Shown: positions 1-6,162, counted from the stretch's first letter. The stretch: 6,162 bases of DNA from Cytophagales bacterium (GCA_025455595.1 JALOMD010000533.1:1-6162), one strand, 5' to 3'. The notes: a model not told the origin generated them from the letters alone. Numbers and translations: made by a program.

Positions 1-2728
1 CAGCACCCGCGAACACTTGATTTCTGTGCAAGCCCTGCTCGCCGACGGCTCGGAGGTGACCTTCGGGCCGCTTACCGCCGACGAGTTCGATGCCAAACGC
101 CTCGGCCTGCCGAGCGGCCAGGCCGTGCCGCGCGGCTTCAAGCCCAAAGACGACCTCGAAACGCGCCTCTACCGTACCGTCTATGAAATGCTTTCGGATG
201 CCGACAACGCCCGTGAAATCCGCGAAAACTTCCCCAAACGCAGCATCACGCGCCGCAACACCGGCTATGCCTTGGACTTGTTGCTCGATACCGAGCCGTT
301 CACGCCCGGCAGCCCGGCTTTCAACTTTTGCAAGCTCATCGCCGGCTCAGAGGGAACATTGGCCCTGCTCACCGAAATCAAGCTGAACGTGGTGCCGCTG
401 CCGCCCAAGGAAACAGGCTTGGTGTGCGTGCATTTCCAAACCATTGACGAAGCCCTGCGGGCCAATCTCATCGCCCTCAAATACAGCCCCTCGGCCAGCG
501 AACTCATTGACCACTACATCCTCGAATGCACCAAAGACAACATTGAGCAGCGCAAGAACCGCTTCTTCGTGCAAGGCGACCCCGGTGCCATCCTGGTAGT
601 GGAACTGGCCCGCGCCGACCGCGACGAAGTGGCCCGGCTGGCCGCCGAAATGGAGGCCGAGATGCGGGCTGCCGGGTTGGGCTACCACTATCCGGTGCTG
701 TACGGCGAAGACACCAAGAAAATATGGACGCTGCGCAAGGCCGGGCTGGGTCTGCTCACCAACATGCCGGGCGATGCCAAGCCCGTGGCCGTCATTGAAG
801 ACACCGCCGTGGACGTGAACGACCTGCCTGCGTACATCCGCGATTTCAACGAAATCCTCAAAAAACACGGCCTGTACTCGGTTCACTACGCCCACGCCGG
901 GTCGGGCGAGCTGCACCTGCGGCCCATCATTGACCTGAAGACCGAGGAAGGAAACCGGCTCTTCCGCACCATTGCTGAGGAAATCGCCCGGCTGGTAAAA
1001 AAATACGACGGCTCGCTGAGCGGCGAACACGGCGACGGCCGCCTGCGCGGCGAGTTCATCCCGTGGATGGTAGGGGAGAAGAACTACGATTTGTTCAAGC
1101 AACTCAAACGGACGTGGGATGCGGACAACATCTTCAACCCCGGCAAAATCGTGGATACGCCGCCGATGAACACCTCGTTGCGCTACACGCCCGGCCAGCA
1201 AACGCCGCAGTTCAAAACCGTGTTCAGCTTCAACCGTGAAAACGGCATCCTGCGCCACGCCGAGCAATGCAACGGCTCCGGCGACTGCCGCAAGACGCAC
1301 CTGAGCGGCGGCACCATGTGCCCAAGCTACATGGCCACCCGCGACGAACGCGACACTACTCGCGCACGGGCGAATATCCTGCGTGAGTGGCTCTCAAGCT
1401 GGCTCACAAGCCCCCTCCCGGCCTCCCCCAAGGGGGAGGAGGAAAAAACTCCCTTCCCCCTGGGGGGAAGGGTCGGGGATGGGGGCTTCCCTTCCCTTGG
1501 GGAGGGGTCGGGGGTGGGGCCTCTCCCTTCCCCAAGGGAAGGGTTGGGGATGGGGCCTGCCTTCCCCATGCACGACAAGGAGATGGTCAAGTCGGTGAAG
1601 GAGGTGATGGACTTGTGCCTGCTGTGCAAAGGCTGCAAGAACGAATGCCCTTCGAACGTGGACGTGGCGAAGTTGAAGATGGAGTTTTTGCAGCACCACC
1701 ACGATGCATACGGCGTGCCTTTCCGCAGCCGTTTGGTGGCAAACTTCGCCCGGCTGTCGGGCTTGGCGGCTTATGTGCCGTGGGCATACAACTTGGTGTT
1801 CAAGACCCCGGCGTTGCGGCGGATTGCCAACCGCATCGTCGGCTTCCACCCCGACCGCACCATGCCGCTGCTCGCACGTGTTACGTTGAAAAAATGGCAC
1901 CGCAGGCGAGGTCAGAACTCAGAGGTCAGAACCCAGAACAATGCCGAAGGCAAGTCCGAACCGCAAGCAGGAACCCCCTCCTTGGGAGGGGGCAGGGGGA
2001 GGCCCGTTTACCTGTTCTGCGACGAGTTCACCGACTACAACGATACCGAGATTGGCAAGAAAGCCGTGCTGCTGCTCGAACGGCTTGGCTACCAAGTCGT
2101 GATTCCGAAACACGGCGAAAGCGGACGGGCTGCTCTCTCCAAAGGGCTTTTGCGCAAGGCCAAGGCAATCGCCGAACGGAATGTGACGCTGCTCAAGGAC
2201 TTAGTGACCGACGAGTCGCCGCTGGTGGGCATCGAGCCGTCGGCCATCCTCACCTTCCGCGACGAGTATCCCGAACTGGTGGGCGAACACTTGCGCGAAG
2301 CGGCCCGCGAACTGGCCAAAAACACGCTGACCGTCGAGGAGTTTTTGGCCCGCGAACTGGATAAGGGCAGCATCCGCCCCGAACAGTTCACCACCGAGAA
2401 ACGCTTGGTAAAGCTGCACGGTCACTGCCAACAGAAGGCCGTCGGTTCGCTGGTTCCTACCAAGCGGGTTTTGTCCCTGCCCGCCAACTACGAAGTGCAG
2501 TTGATTCCGTCGGGGTGCTGCGGCATGGCGGGCAGTTTCGGCTACGAGGCCGAACACTACAAGGTTTCGATGAAAATCGGCGAACTGGTTCTCTTCCCCG
2601 CCGTGCGCAAGCTGGCGGAGGAGGTGCTGGTGGCGGCCCCTGGCACCAGTTGCCGCCACCAGATACACGACGGCACCGGCCGGCGGGCCTTCCATCCGGT
2701 CGAAATCCTCTACGACGCGCTGCGGTGA
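1..2728 (+). CDS. FAD-linked oxidase / 4Fe-4S / CCG-domain fusion dehydrogenase (5' partial)
   Basis: Likely a flavin- and iron-sulfur-dependent D-2-hydroxyacid (D-lactate or D-2-hydroxyglutarate type) dehydrogenase, a GlcD-GlpC fusion related in layout to E. coli YdiJ. The substrate is not readable from sequence. The frame is open from base 2, so the TTG at 17 is not the true start; roughly 150 residues including the first half of the FAD-binding domain are missing. In order: the end of the FAD-binding domain (GSEGTLALLTEIKL near 344-385); the FAD-oxidase C-terminal domain with HAGSGELH (893-916) and GEHGDGR (1022-1042); a first Fe-S motif with Cys codons at 1268, 1286 and 1319; a second, CxxCxxCxxxCP, with Cys codons at 1616, 1625, 1634 and 1646; then a CCG region with HGHC (2417-2428), CCGMAGSFGYE (from 2516) and GTSCRHQ (from 2642). 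Two linkers carry in-frame repeat insertions (about 54 and 33 residues) that relatives would not be expected to share. All visible motifs are intact, so the gene looks functional. Confidence 0.9.
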   Translation, partial: STREHLISVQALLADGSEVTFGPLTADEFDAKRLGLPSGQAVPRGFKPKDDLETRLYRTVYEMLSDADNAREIRENFPKRSITRRNTGYALDLLLDTEPFTPGSPAFNFCKLIAGSEGTLALLTEIKLNVVPLPPKETGLVCVHFQTIDEALRANLIALKYSPSASELIDHYILECTKDNIEQRKNRFFVQGDPGAILVVELARADRDEVARLAAEMEAEMRAAGLGYHYPVLYGEDTKKIWTLRKAGLGLLTNMPGDAKPVAVIEDTAVDVNDLPAYIRDFNEILKKHGLYSVHYAHAGSGELHLRPIIDLKTEEGNRLFRTIAEEIARLVKKYDGSLSGEHGDGRLRGEFIPWMVGEKNYDLFKQLKRTWDADNIFNPGKIVDTPPMNTSLRYTPGQQTPQFKTVFSFNRENGILRHAEQCNGSGDCRKTHLSGGTMCPSYMATRDERDTTRARANILREWLSSWLTSPLPASPKGEEEKTPFPLGGRVGDGGFPSLGEGSGVGPLPSPREGLGMGPAFPMHDKEMVKSVKEVMDLCLLCKGCKNECPSNVDVAKLKMEFLQHHHDAYGVPFRSRLVANFARLSGLAAYVPWAYNLVFKTPALRRIANRIVGFHPDRTMPLLARVTLKKWHRRRGQNSEVRTQNNAEGKSEPQAGTPSLGGGRGRPVYLFCDEFTDYNDTEIGKKAVLLLERLGYQVVIPKHGESGRAALSKGLLRKAKAIAERNVTLLKDLVTDESPLVGIEPSAILTFRDEYPELVGEHLREAARELAKNTLTVEEFLARELDKGSIRPEQFTTEKRLVKLHGHCQQKAVGSLVPTKRVLSLPANYEVQLIPSGCCGMAGSFGYEAEHYKVSMKIGELVLFPAVRKLAEEVLVAAPGTSCRHQIHDGTGRRAFHPVEILYDALR
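1410..1558. repeat. In-frame array of four GC-rich palindromic repeat units
   Basis: Four related units lie end to end: 1410-1446 in one orientation, then 1449-1487, 1488-1522 and 1523-1558 in the opposite orientation. Each contains a short palindrome such as CCCTTCCCCAAGGGAAGGG and a tail like TTGGGGATGGGGCCT. A run of six A separates the oppositely oriented units. The array is translated as a proline/glycine-rich stretch with a roughly 12-residue period (FPSLGEGSGVGP, then LPSPREGLGMGP). It sits between the two 4Fe-4S motifs of the dehydrogenase and keeps the frame. I see no stop trinucleotide on either strand from 1408 to 1566, so the array is open in all six frames. Related units recur at 1971-2005 and 5471-5581. 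Confidence 0.85.
1911..1938. repeat. Heptanucleotide tandem repeat, four units
   Basis: Four consecutive 7-base units read GTCAGAA, CTCAGAG, GTCAGAA, CCCAGAA (consensus nTCAGAA). They are translated in the dehydrogenase as QNSEVRTQN, in the linker before the CCG part (the conserved block starting PVYLFCDEF). Because 7 is not a multiple of 3, a change of one unit would shift the frame; only changes of three units are neutral. Heptameric short tandem repeats of this style are known from several bacterial genomes; here the array is short and slightly degenerate. Confidence 0.65.
1971..2005. repeat. Single in-frame GC-rich palindromic repeat unit
   Basis: One further unit of the family seen at 1410-1558, in the orientation of units 1449-1558: the palindrome CCCCCTCCTTGGGAGGGGG followed by a G-rich tail. 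It is translated as GTPSLGGGRGRP directly before the conserved VYLFCDEFTDYND block of the dehydrogenase. With the heptamer repeat 33 bases upstream it makes up a second non-conserved linker insertion of about 33 residues. Its match to the other units is clear by eye, but the edges are approximate. Confidence 0.75.
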
Positions 2729-2730
2729 CA

Positions 2731-2763
2731 AACCTTCATAGGGTTCAAAACCCTATGAAGGTT
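2731..2763. terminator. Perfect 15-bp hairpin after the dehydrogenase stop codon
   Basis: AACCTTCATAGGGTT (2731-2745) pairs perfectly with AACCCTATGAAGGTT (2749-2763) around a 3-base loop, two bases after the TGA stop at 2726-2728. Position between two convergent genes suggests transcription termination or 3'-end protection in both directions. No U-tract follows on either side, so it is not a textbook intrinsic terminator; it could instead be a dispersed hairpin repeat. On the opposite strand it would lie about 120 bases beyond the Uma2 stop. Confidence 0.55.
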
Positions 2764-2881
2764 GCGCCACGCGTTTCGGGCGTCTCAAATCGAAGAGCCC
2801 GCAATAGTGGGAACATTGCGTAACATCAGTTATTTTGTTGCCAACTGTTTGCATAGCCAAAAGCTAATTGCCAACACCTAA

Positions 2882-3538
2882 TCAAACATCCACCAAGCCC
2901 TCATCCTTCAACAGACCGGCTAACGAAAAATTGTGCTTTTCCAATAGCACAATCTCCTTCGTCCAGTCCGAAGTGTACCAGTCCTGGTGTGGTCGGGCTA
3001 CCATGATTTTTTTGATTCCCGTAAAAATCCAAATCACTTCCTTTACCCCGAATTCGAGCAGGTTTTGGGTCTTTTTTGCATAGTAGTTTTCATCCAGTAA
3101 TCGGTTGGCTTCCGGCACATCGGCTTTGGTATCCACTTCAACCACAGCCAGCGGTGGAATTTCAAAATACTGGTTATTGATGGGTGTCTTCTTCAGGGTA
3201 TCCCGGTCATAAATGGCAATGTCTGAAGAGAGGTTTGCACCTTTCTTCAGATGTAAACCTATTTCATTTGTATACACAAAATGGTCTTTATCATCCAGAT
3301 TTCGGTACAAATACTTAAGTAAGCAAGAGATAATAGTGCCTTGAAGGGAGCTGCTTCCCATAATACTTTCAAATGTTTGTTTGCCTGAAATAACCTCCCG
3401 ATACCCAGCATAGTAAATAGGAATTCCATCCATCTCTTCGTAAATCAGATGCTTGGGAATACTTTTATCGGCTTGGGTTTTCCGGTTGGTGCGGGAAGTG
3501 GCCGGTTTGGGTGTTTTCTTATGAATCGTCGTTTCCAT
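2882..3538 (-). CDS. Uma2 family (DUF820) PD-(D/E)XK nuclease-fold protein
   Basis: A 218-residue protein with the Uma2/DUF820 layout; the family has a restriction-endonuclease-like fold and no settled physiological role. After a basic, probably disordered N-terminus (residues 1-28, rich in Lys/Thr) comes the family entry YEEMDGIPIYYAGYREVISG (33-52), then a helical GSSSLQGTIISCLLKYL segment (61-77). SSDIAIYDRD (104-113) holds the candidate acidic residue D106. PPLAVVEVDTKAD (128-140) holds E134. K156 in YYAKKTQNLLEFGVKEVIW aligns with the conserved Lys before the family's 'K-Y-GV-EYW' block. I chose the ATG at 3538 rather than an upstream one at 3703: the extension would run through a hairpin and the promoter and has no family similarity. 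The leader is A-rich without Shine-Dalgarno. The gene is AT-richer (about 43% GC in a sampled line) than its neighbours, which suggests acquisition by transfer. Confidence 0.8.
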   Translation of the reverse strand: METTIHKKTPKPATSRTNRKTQADKSIPKHLIYEEMDGIPIYYAGYREVISGKQTFESIMGSSSLQGTIISCLLKYLYRNLDDKDHFVYTNEIGLHLKKGANLSSDIAIYDRDTLKKTPINNQYFEIPPLAVVEVDTKADVPEANRLLDENYYAKKTQNLLEFGVKEVIWIFTGIKKIMVARPHQDWYTSDWTKEIVLLEKHNFSLAGLLKDEGLVDV

Positions 3539-3558
3539 CGTCTTTTTTGTTACGTTGT

Positions 3559-3589
3559 TAAAAATACATAGTTCTGAGGTGTAAAGCAA
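3559..3589 (-). promoter_or_regulatory. Bacteroidota-type promoter candidate for the Uma2 gene
   Basis: On the minus strand TTG (3589-3587) is followed after 20 bases by TATTTTTA (3566-3559). This matches the -33 TTG and -7 TAnnTTTG elements of the Bacteroidota primary sigma factor with one mismatch, at the last base. It lies 20 bases before the ATG at 3538, leaving a very short leader. The same arrangement and spacing occur before the amidohydrolase gene, which strengthens both calls. Confidence 0.5.
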
Positions 3590-3676
3590 TCGACTATGTG
3601 AAACTAATGTTTGACAAGCACTCACCGTTGGTTTGTAGTACACAGACCACGAGAACAGTGTCGGGGCATGTGTTAT

Positions 3677-3711
3677 CATCCGTTTTGGACAAAAACCGCC
3701 CAAAACGGATG
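3677..3711. repeat. Perfect 12-bp inverted repeat with GTTTTGG core
   Basis: CATCCGTTTTGG (3677-3688) pairs with CCAAAACGGATG (3700-3711) across an 11-base loop. It is one of two hairpins in the divergent region that share the core CGTTTTGG / CCAAAACG while the outer stems differ. It could be a terminator-like or dispersed repeat hairpin, or a dyad operator site; no T-tract follows on either strand. Confidence 0.65.
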
Positions 3712-3757
3712 CGGCCTAATGCCCTGTGTGTCATCGGCGGCCAGTTATGCCGGGACG

Positions 3758-3794
3758 CGAAGCGTTTTGGGCAATTTTTGCCCAAAACGCTTCG
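3758..3794. repeat. Perfect 15-bp inverted repeat with GTTTTGGGC core
   Basis: CGAAGCGTTTTGGGC (3758-3772) pairs with GCCCAAAACGCTTCG (3780-3794) across the loop AATTTTT. It is the stronger of the two hairpins in this region and ends 18 bases before the -33 element of the amidohydrolase promoter, so a regulatory role is possible. The shared core with 3677-3711 suggests a common origin or a common binding protein. Confidence 0.7.
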
Positions 3795-3812
3795 TAATCT
3801 TCGCCTCTACTG

Positions 3813-3843
3813 TTGGGCAAAGCCGCACACTTTCTTACCTTTA
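3813..3843 (+). promoter_or_regulatory. Bacteroidota-type promoter candidate for the amidohydrolase gene
   Basis: TTG (3813-3815), 20 bases, then TACCTTTA (3836-3843), matching the Bacteroidota consensus TTG / TAnnTTTG except for the last base. It lies 34 bases before the ATG at 3878. The leader between them has no Shine-Dalgarno sequence, which is usual in this phylum. Confidence 0.55.
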
Positions 3844-3877
3844 GGGCTACACTTTTTTCCTGCCTAACCAACAAGCC

Positions 3878-6162
3878 ATGAGAAGACATTCCTTGTTTTT
3901 TGCCGCTTCCGCGTGCTTTTTCCTCTGCGCGTGGTTGTCGGCTGCGGCGCAATCGCCCACGTTTCCGCGCAACGGCGTGTACGACGAACGTTCGCAACTT
4001 TACGCCTTCACCAACGCCACCGTCCACGTTGACTACCAGACCGTTATCAACAATGCCACGTTGGTGGTGCGCGGCGGCGTGGTGGAAGCCGTGGGAGCCA
4101 ACGTAGCCATCCCGACCGGAGCCGTGGTGACCGACCTGAAGGGCCGTCACATCTACCCCGGCTTGGTGGATGTCTATGCCGACTACGGAATGCCCGAAGT
4201 CAAAAAGGAGCCGTTCAGTTTTGCCGCATTTTTCCTGCGCCCGCCGCAGTACGACACCGGCAAGAAAGGTGCGTACAACTGGAACGAATCCATCCGGCCC
4301 GAAAACTCGGCCGCCGACATCTTCGTGGCCGATGCCAAGAAAGCCGACGAACTCCGCAAAATGGGTTTCGGCACCGTGCTGACCCACAACCCCGATGGCA
4401 TTGCACGCGGCACGGGTGCGGTGGTGCATCTGGGCGCAGGCAAGGAGAACGAAGTGTTGCTCAAGGCCAACGCCACCACACACTTCTCGTTCGACAAAGG
4501 CTCGTCGAAGCAAATCTACCCCGTGGCCCTGATGGGCTGCATCGCGTTGATCCGCCAAACGTATCTGGATGCCGACTGGTACAAGAAAGGCGGCGCGAAA
4601 ATCGAACGGAACCTGTCGCTGGAAGCCTTTAACCGGCAAACGGCTTTGCCCGCCTTCTTCGAGGCGAACAACCGCCTGAACATCCTGCGGGCCGACAAAA
4701 TCGGCGACGAGTTCGGCGTGCAGTACATCATCAAGACCAAAGGCGACGAATACGCCCGGCTTGACGAGGTGAAGGCCACTAACGCGCCGCTGGTGGTGTC
4801 GCTTGATTTCCCGAAACCCTACGATGTCGAAGACCCGCTCGATGCCGTGCTGGTGTCGCTGGAAGAGATGAAGCACTGGGAACTGGCCCCGACCAATCCC
4901 GCTACGTTGGCAAAAGCGGGTATCTCGTTTGCCCTCACCACCGCCGACTTGAAAAGCAAGGCCGAGTTTTGGCCCAACCTGCGCAAAGCCATTGAGCAGG
5001 GGCTTGACGAGAAAACAGCCCTGAAAGCCCTGACGGCCACGCCTGCCGCCCTGCTGAAAATGGAGAACCAAGTCGGGACTTTGAAAAAGGGCGCGTTTGC
5101 CCACTTCCTGATTACGTCCAAAGGGTTGTTCGACAAGGACAACGTGATTTATGACAACTACGTGGCCGGGCGGCGATACACCGTGACACCCATGCCCGAC
5201 GTGGACATTCGCGGCGAGTACAACCTGACCGTCGGCAGCCAATCGTACAAAATGAGCATCGCCGGAAACCCCGAAAAGCCCGAAGTGAAAATCGGCGTGG
5301 CCGACACGGGCAAAGTGGCCGCCAAAGCGACGCTGAGCAACTCCTTGATGTCCATTGCCTTCAAAGCTGACAAGAAAGACAAAACCGACACCCGGCTCAC
5401 CGGCTGGCTGAGTGGCAATAATCTAAAAGGCGAAGGTGTGCTGGCCGATGGGAAATCGGTGAAATGGAACGCCTCCCCCCAGCCCCCTCCGAAGGAAGGG
5501 GAGAAAAACACGCTCCAAAATAGTATCTCTCAAACCACCAAAACTCCCCCCCCTTCGGGGGAGGTTGGGAGGGGGCCGGGCGTTATCTATCCCTTCGTCG
5601 CCTTCGGCATGGAGACTAAGCTCAAAGCCGAAGACATGCTCATCAAAAACGCAACGGTGTGGACTTGCGATGCCGAAGGGAAGTTGGAAAACGCGGATGT
5701 GTTGGTGAAAAATGGGAAAATCGCCCAAATCGGAAAGAACTTGTCGGCAGCGGGTGTCAAGGTTGTTGACGGCACGGGCAAGCACCTCACGCCGGGCATC
5801 ATTGACGAACACTCGCACATTTGCGCAGAGTCTATCAATGAATTGCAGGCTTCTACCGCCGAAGTCCGAATTGGCGACAACCTTGATTCTGAGGATATTA
5901 ACATGTATCGTCAGTTGGCGGGGGGCACTACCGCCGCCCAGATTCTCCACGGCTCGGCCAATCCCATCGGCGGGCAGTCGGGCATCATCAAATTCAAGTG
6001 GGGCGAAGCTCCCGAAGCATTGAAAATCAAAGATGCGCCGGGTTTTATCAAATTTGCCTTGGGCGAAAACGTGAAGCAGTCGTCTTCGCAAACGTCCACC
6101 CGTTTCCCGCAAACGCGCATGGGTGTGGAGCAGGTGATGATGGACGCGTTCATCCGGGCCAA
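3878..6162 (+). CDS. Secreted tandem-domain amidohydrolase (3' partial)
   Basis: The frame is open from ATG 3878 to the window end (761 full codons); family members run to about 1000 residues, so roughly a quarter is missing. Residues 1-24 form a Sec signal peptide: MRRH, a hydrophobic stretch, then AAA before Gln25; there is no lipobox cysteine, so a soluble periplasmic or exported enzyme is expected. The first amidohydrolase-like domain has the strand-end motif PGLVDVYADYG (94-104), where Tyr100 and Asp102 stand in place of the usual HxH metal ligands. It continues through ENSAADIFVADAKKADELRKMGFGTVLTH and a TPAALLKME block typical of the superfamily's C-terminal part, and is probably non-catalytic. 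The second domain begins near KAEDMLIKNATVWT and has PGIIDEHSHI with intact His645 and His647, then AGGTTAAQILHGSANPIGG. The substrate is unknown; peptidase-like or imidazolonepropionase-like cyclic amide hydrolysis are the usual annotations. Residues about 533-568 are an in-frame repeat insertion in the linker between the domains. Confidence 0.88.
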   Translation, partial: MRRHSLFFAASACFFLCAWLSAAAQSPTFPRNGVYDERSQLYAFTNATVHVDYQTVINNATLVVRGGVVEAVGANVAIPTGAVVTDLKGRHIYPGLVDVYADYGMPEVKKEPFSFAAFFLRPPQYDTGKKGAYNWNESIRPENSAADIFVADAKKADELRKMGFGTVLTHNPDGIARGTGAVVHLGAGKENEVLLKANATTHFSFDKGSSKQIYPVALMGCIALIRQTYLDADWYKKGGAKIERNLSLEAFNRQTALPAFFEANNRLNILRADKIGDEFGVQYIIKTKGDEYARLDEVKATNAPLVVSLDFPKPYDVEDPLDAVLVSLEEMKHWELAPTNPATLAKAGISFALTTADLKSKAEFWPNLRKAIEQGLDEKTALKALTATPAALLKMENQVGTLKKGAFAHFLITSKGLFDKDNVIYDNYVAGRRYTVTPMPDVDIRGEYNLTVGSQSYKMSIAGNPEKPEVKIGVADTGKVAAKATLSNSLMSIAFKADKKDKTDTRLTGWLSGNNLKGEGVLADGKSVKWNASPQPPPKEGEKNTLQNSISQTTKTPPPSGEVGRGPGVIYPFVAFGMETKLKAEDMLIKNATVWTCDAEGKLENADVLVKNGKIAQIGKNLSAAGVKVVDGTGKHLTPGIIDEHSHICAESINELQASTAEVRIGDNLDSEDINMYRQLAGGTTAAQILHGSANPIGGQSGIIKFKWGEAPEALKIKDAPGFIKFALGENVKQSSSQTSTRFPQTRMGVEQVMMDAFIRA
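5471..5581. repeat. In-frame inverted pair of GC-rich palindromic repeat units
   Basis: Two units of the family found in the dehydrogenase face each other: 5471-5504 and, in opposite orientation, 5544-5581. Aligned as reverse complements they match at about 26 of 34 positions by eye. A less GC-rich spacer of about 39 bases lies between them. The arms contain no stop trinucleotide on either strand; the spacer does, but not in the coding frame. The pair is translated as SPQPPPKEGEKN, a Ser/Thr/Gln-rich spacer, then TPPPSGEVGRGPG, inserted between the conserved VKWNA and VIYPFVAFG blocks of the amidohydrolase. Confidence 0.85.

Larger units (their letters stand above)
3539..3877. other. Divergent intergenic region with two promoters and two hairpins
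   Basis: This 339-base stretch separates the Uma2 gene (leftward) from the amidohydrolase gene (rightward). It holds a promoter candidate for each gene and two strong inverted repeats (3677-3711 and 3758-3794), listed separately. Short open frames cross it on both strands, but they run through the hairpins and promoters, have no recognisable product and look like chance. I see no RNA gene or riboswitch in it. Confidence 0.7.

Noticed and set aside
17..19. TTG as the start codon of the dehydrogenase
   Set aside because: The frame is open back to base 2 with family-like residues, and the protein lacks the first half of its FAD-binding domain, so the start lies outside the window.
347..1300. 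Long open frame antisense to the dehydrogenase, and similar ones at 3731-5242 and 5423-6112 on the minus strand
   Set aside because: They mirror the GC-biased third positions of the sense genes, show no recognisable protein features, and the sense frames carry clear domain motifs.
1410..1558. CRISPR array
   Set aside because: The units abut without unique spacers, are in mixed orientation and are translated as part of a conserved gene.
1391..1567. Intein or intron in the dehydrogenase
   Set aside because: The insert is only about 54 residues of Pro/Gly-rich repeat with no splicing-motif residues at its borders and no intron-like structure; it stays in frame.
1568..1570. Internal ATG as the start of a separate Fe-S protein after the repeat array
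   Set aside because: There is no stop before it, no promoter-like sequence, and the upstream and downstream halves together form the usual fused enzyme.
2800..2820. Small hairpin CGCAAT / ATTGCG between the convergent genes
   Set aside because: A 6-bp stem with a 9-base loop and no T-tract is weak and easily produced by chance.
2838..2875. Two direct copies of TTGCCAAC 30 bases apart downstream of the Uma2 gene
   Set aside because: Eight bases is too short to exclude chance in AT-rich intergenic DNA, and nothing else marks attachment or target sites.
3539..3703. N-terminal extension of the Uma2 protein to an ATG at 3703
   Set aside because: It would be coded across a hairpin and the best promoter, and the added residues show no resemblance to the family.

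Overview
The window reads as an ordinary chromosomal stretch of a moderately GC-rich Bacteroidota bacterium. Three things point there. Both intergenic starts have promoters of the Bacteroidota type (TTG, then 20 bases, then TAnnTTTA). Neither complete start has a Shine-Dalgarno sequence. The two large proteins are of kinds I associate with this phylum: a FAD / Fe-S fusion dehydrogenase and a secreted tandem-domain amidohydrolase of about 1000 residues. A Saprospiria- or Chitinophagia-like host is my guess, not something the sequence proves.

Layout: bases 1-2728 (+) hold the 3' part of a FAD-linked oxidase / iron-sulfur / CCG-domain dehydrogenase whose N-terminus lies before the window. A perfect 15-bp hairpin follows its stop. 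Bases 2882-3538 (-) encode a 218-residue Uma2-family (DUF820) nuclease-fold protein in visibly AT-richer DNA. A 339-bp divergent intergenic region (3539-3877) follows, with two head-to-head promoters and two strong hairpins that share a GTTTTGG core. From 3878 (+) to the end runs a secreted amidohydrolase with one degenerate and one intact metal-binding domain; its C-terminus is cut off by the window.

The three genes do not look like a pathway: the first two converge, the last two diverge, and each seems to be its own transcription unit. I see no defence system, mobile element with a transposase, CRISPR array, tRNA or rRNA.

The feature most worth attention is a family of about 35-40 bp GC-rich palindromic repeat units. 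They sit in frame inside both large genes (four units at 1410-1558, one at 1971-2005, an inverted pair at 5471-5581), always in linkers between conserved domains and without breaking the reading frame. Next to one of them is a short heptanucleotide repeat. They resemble in behaviour the protein-coding palindromic elements of Rickettsia, though not in sequence as far as I can tell.
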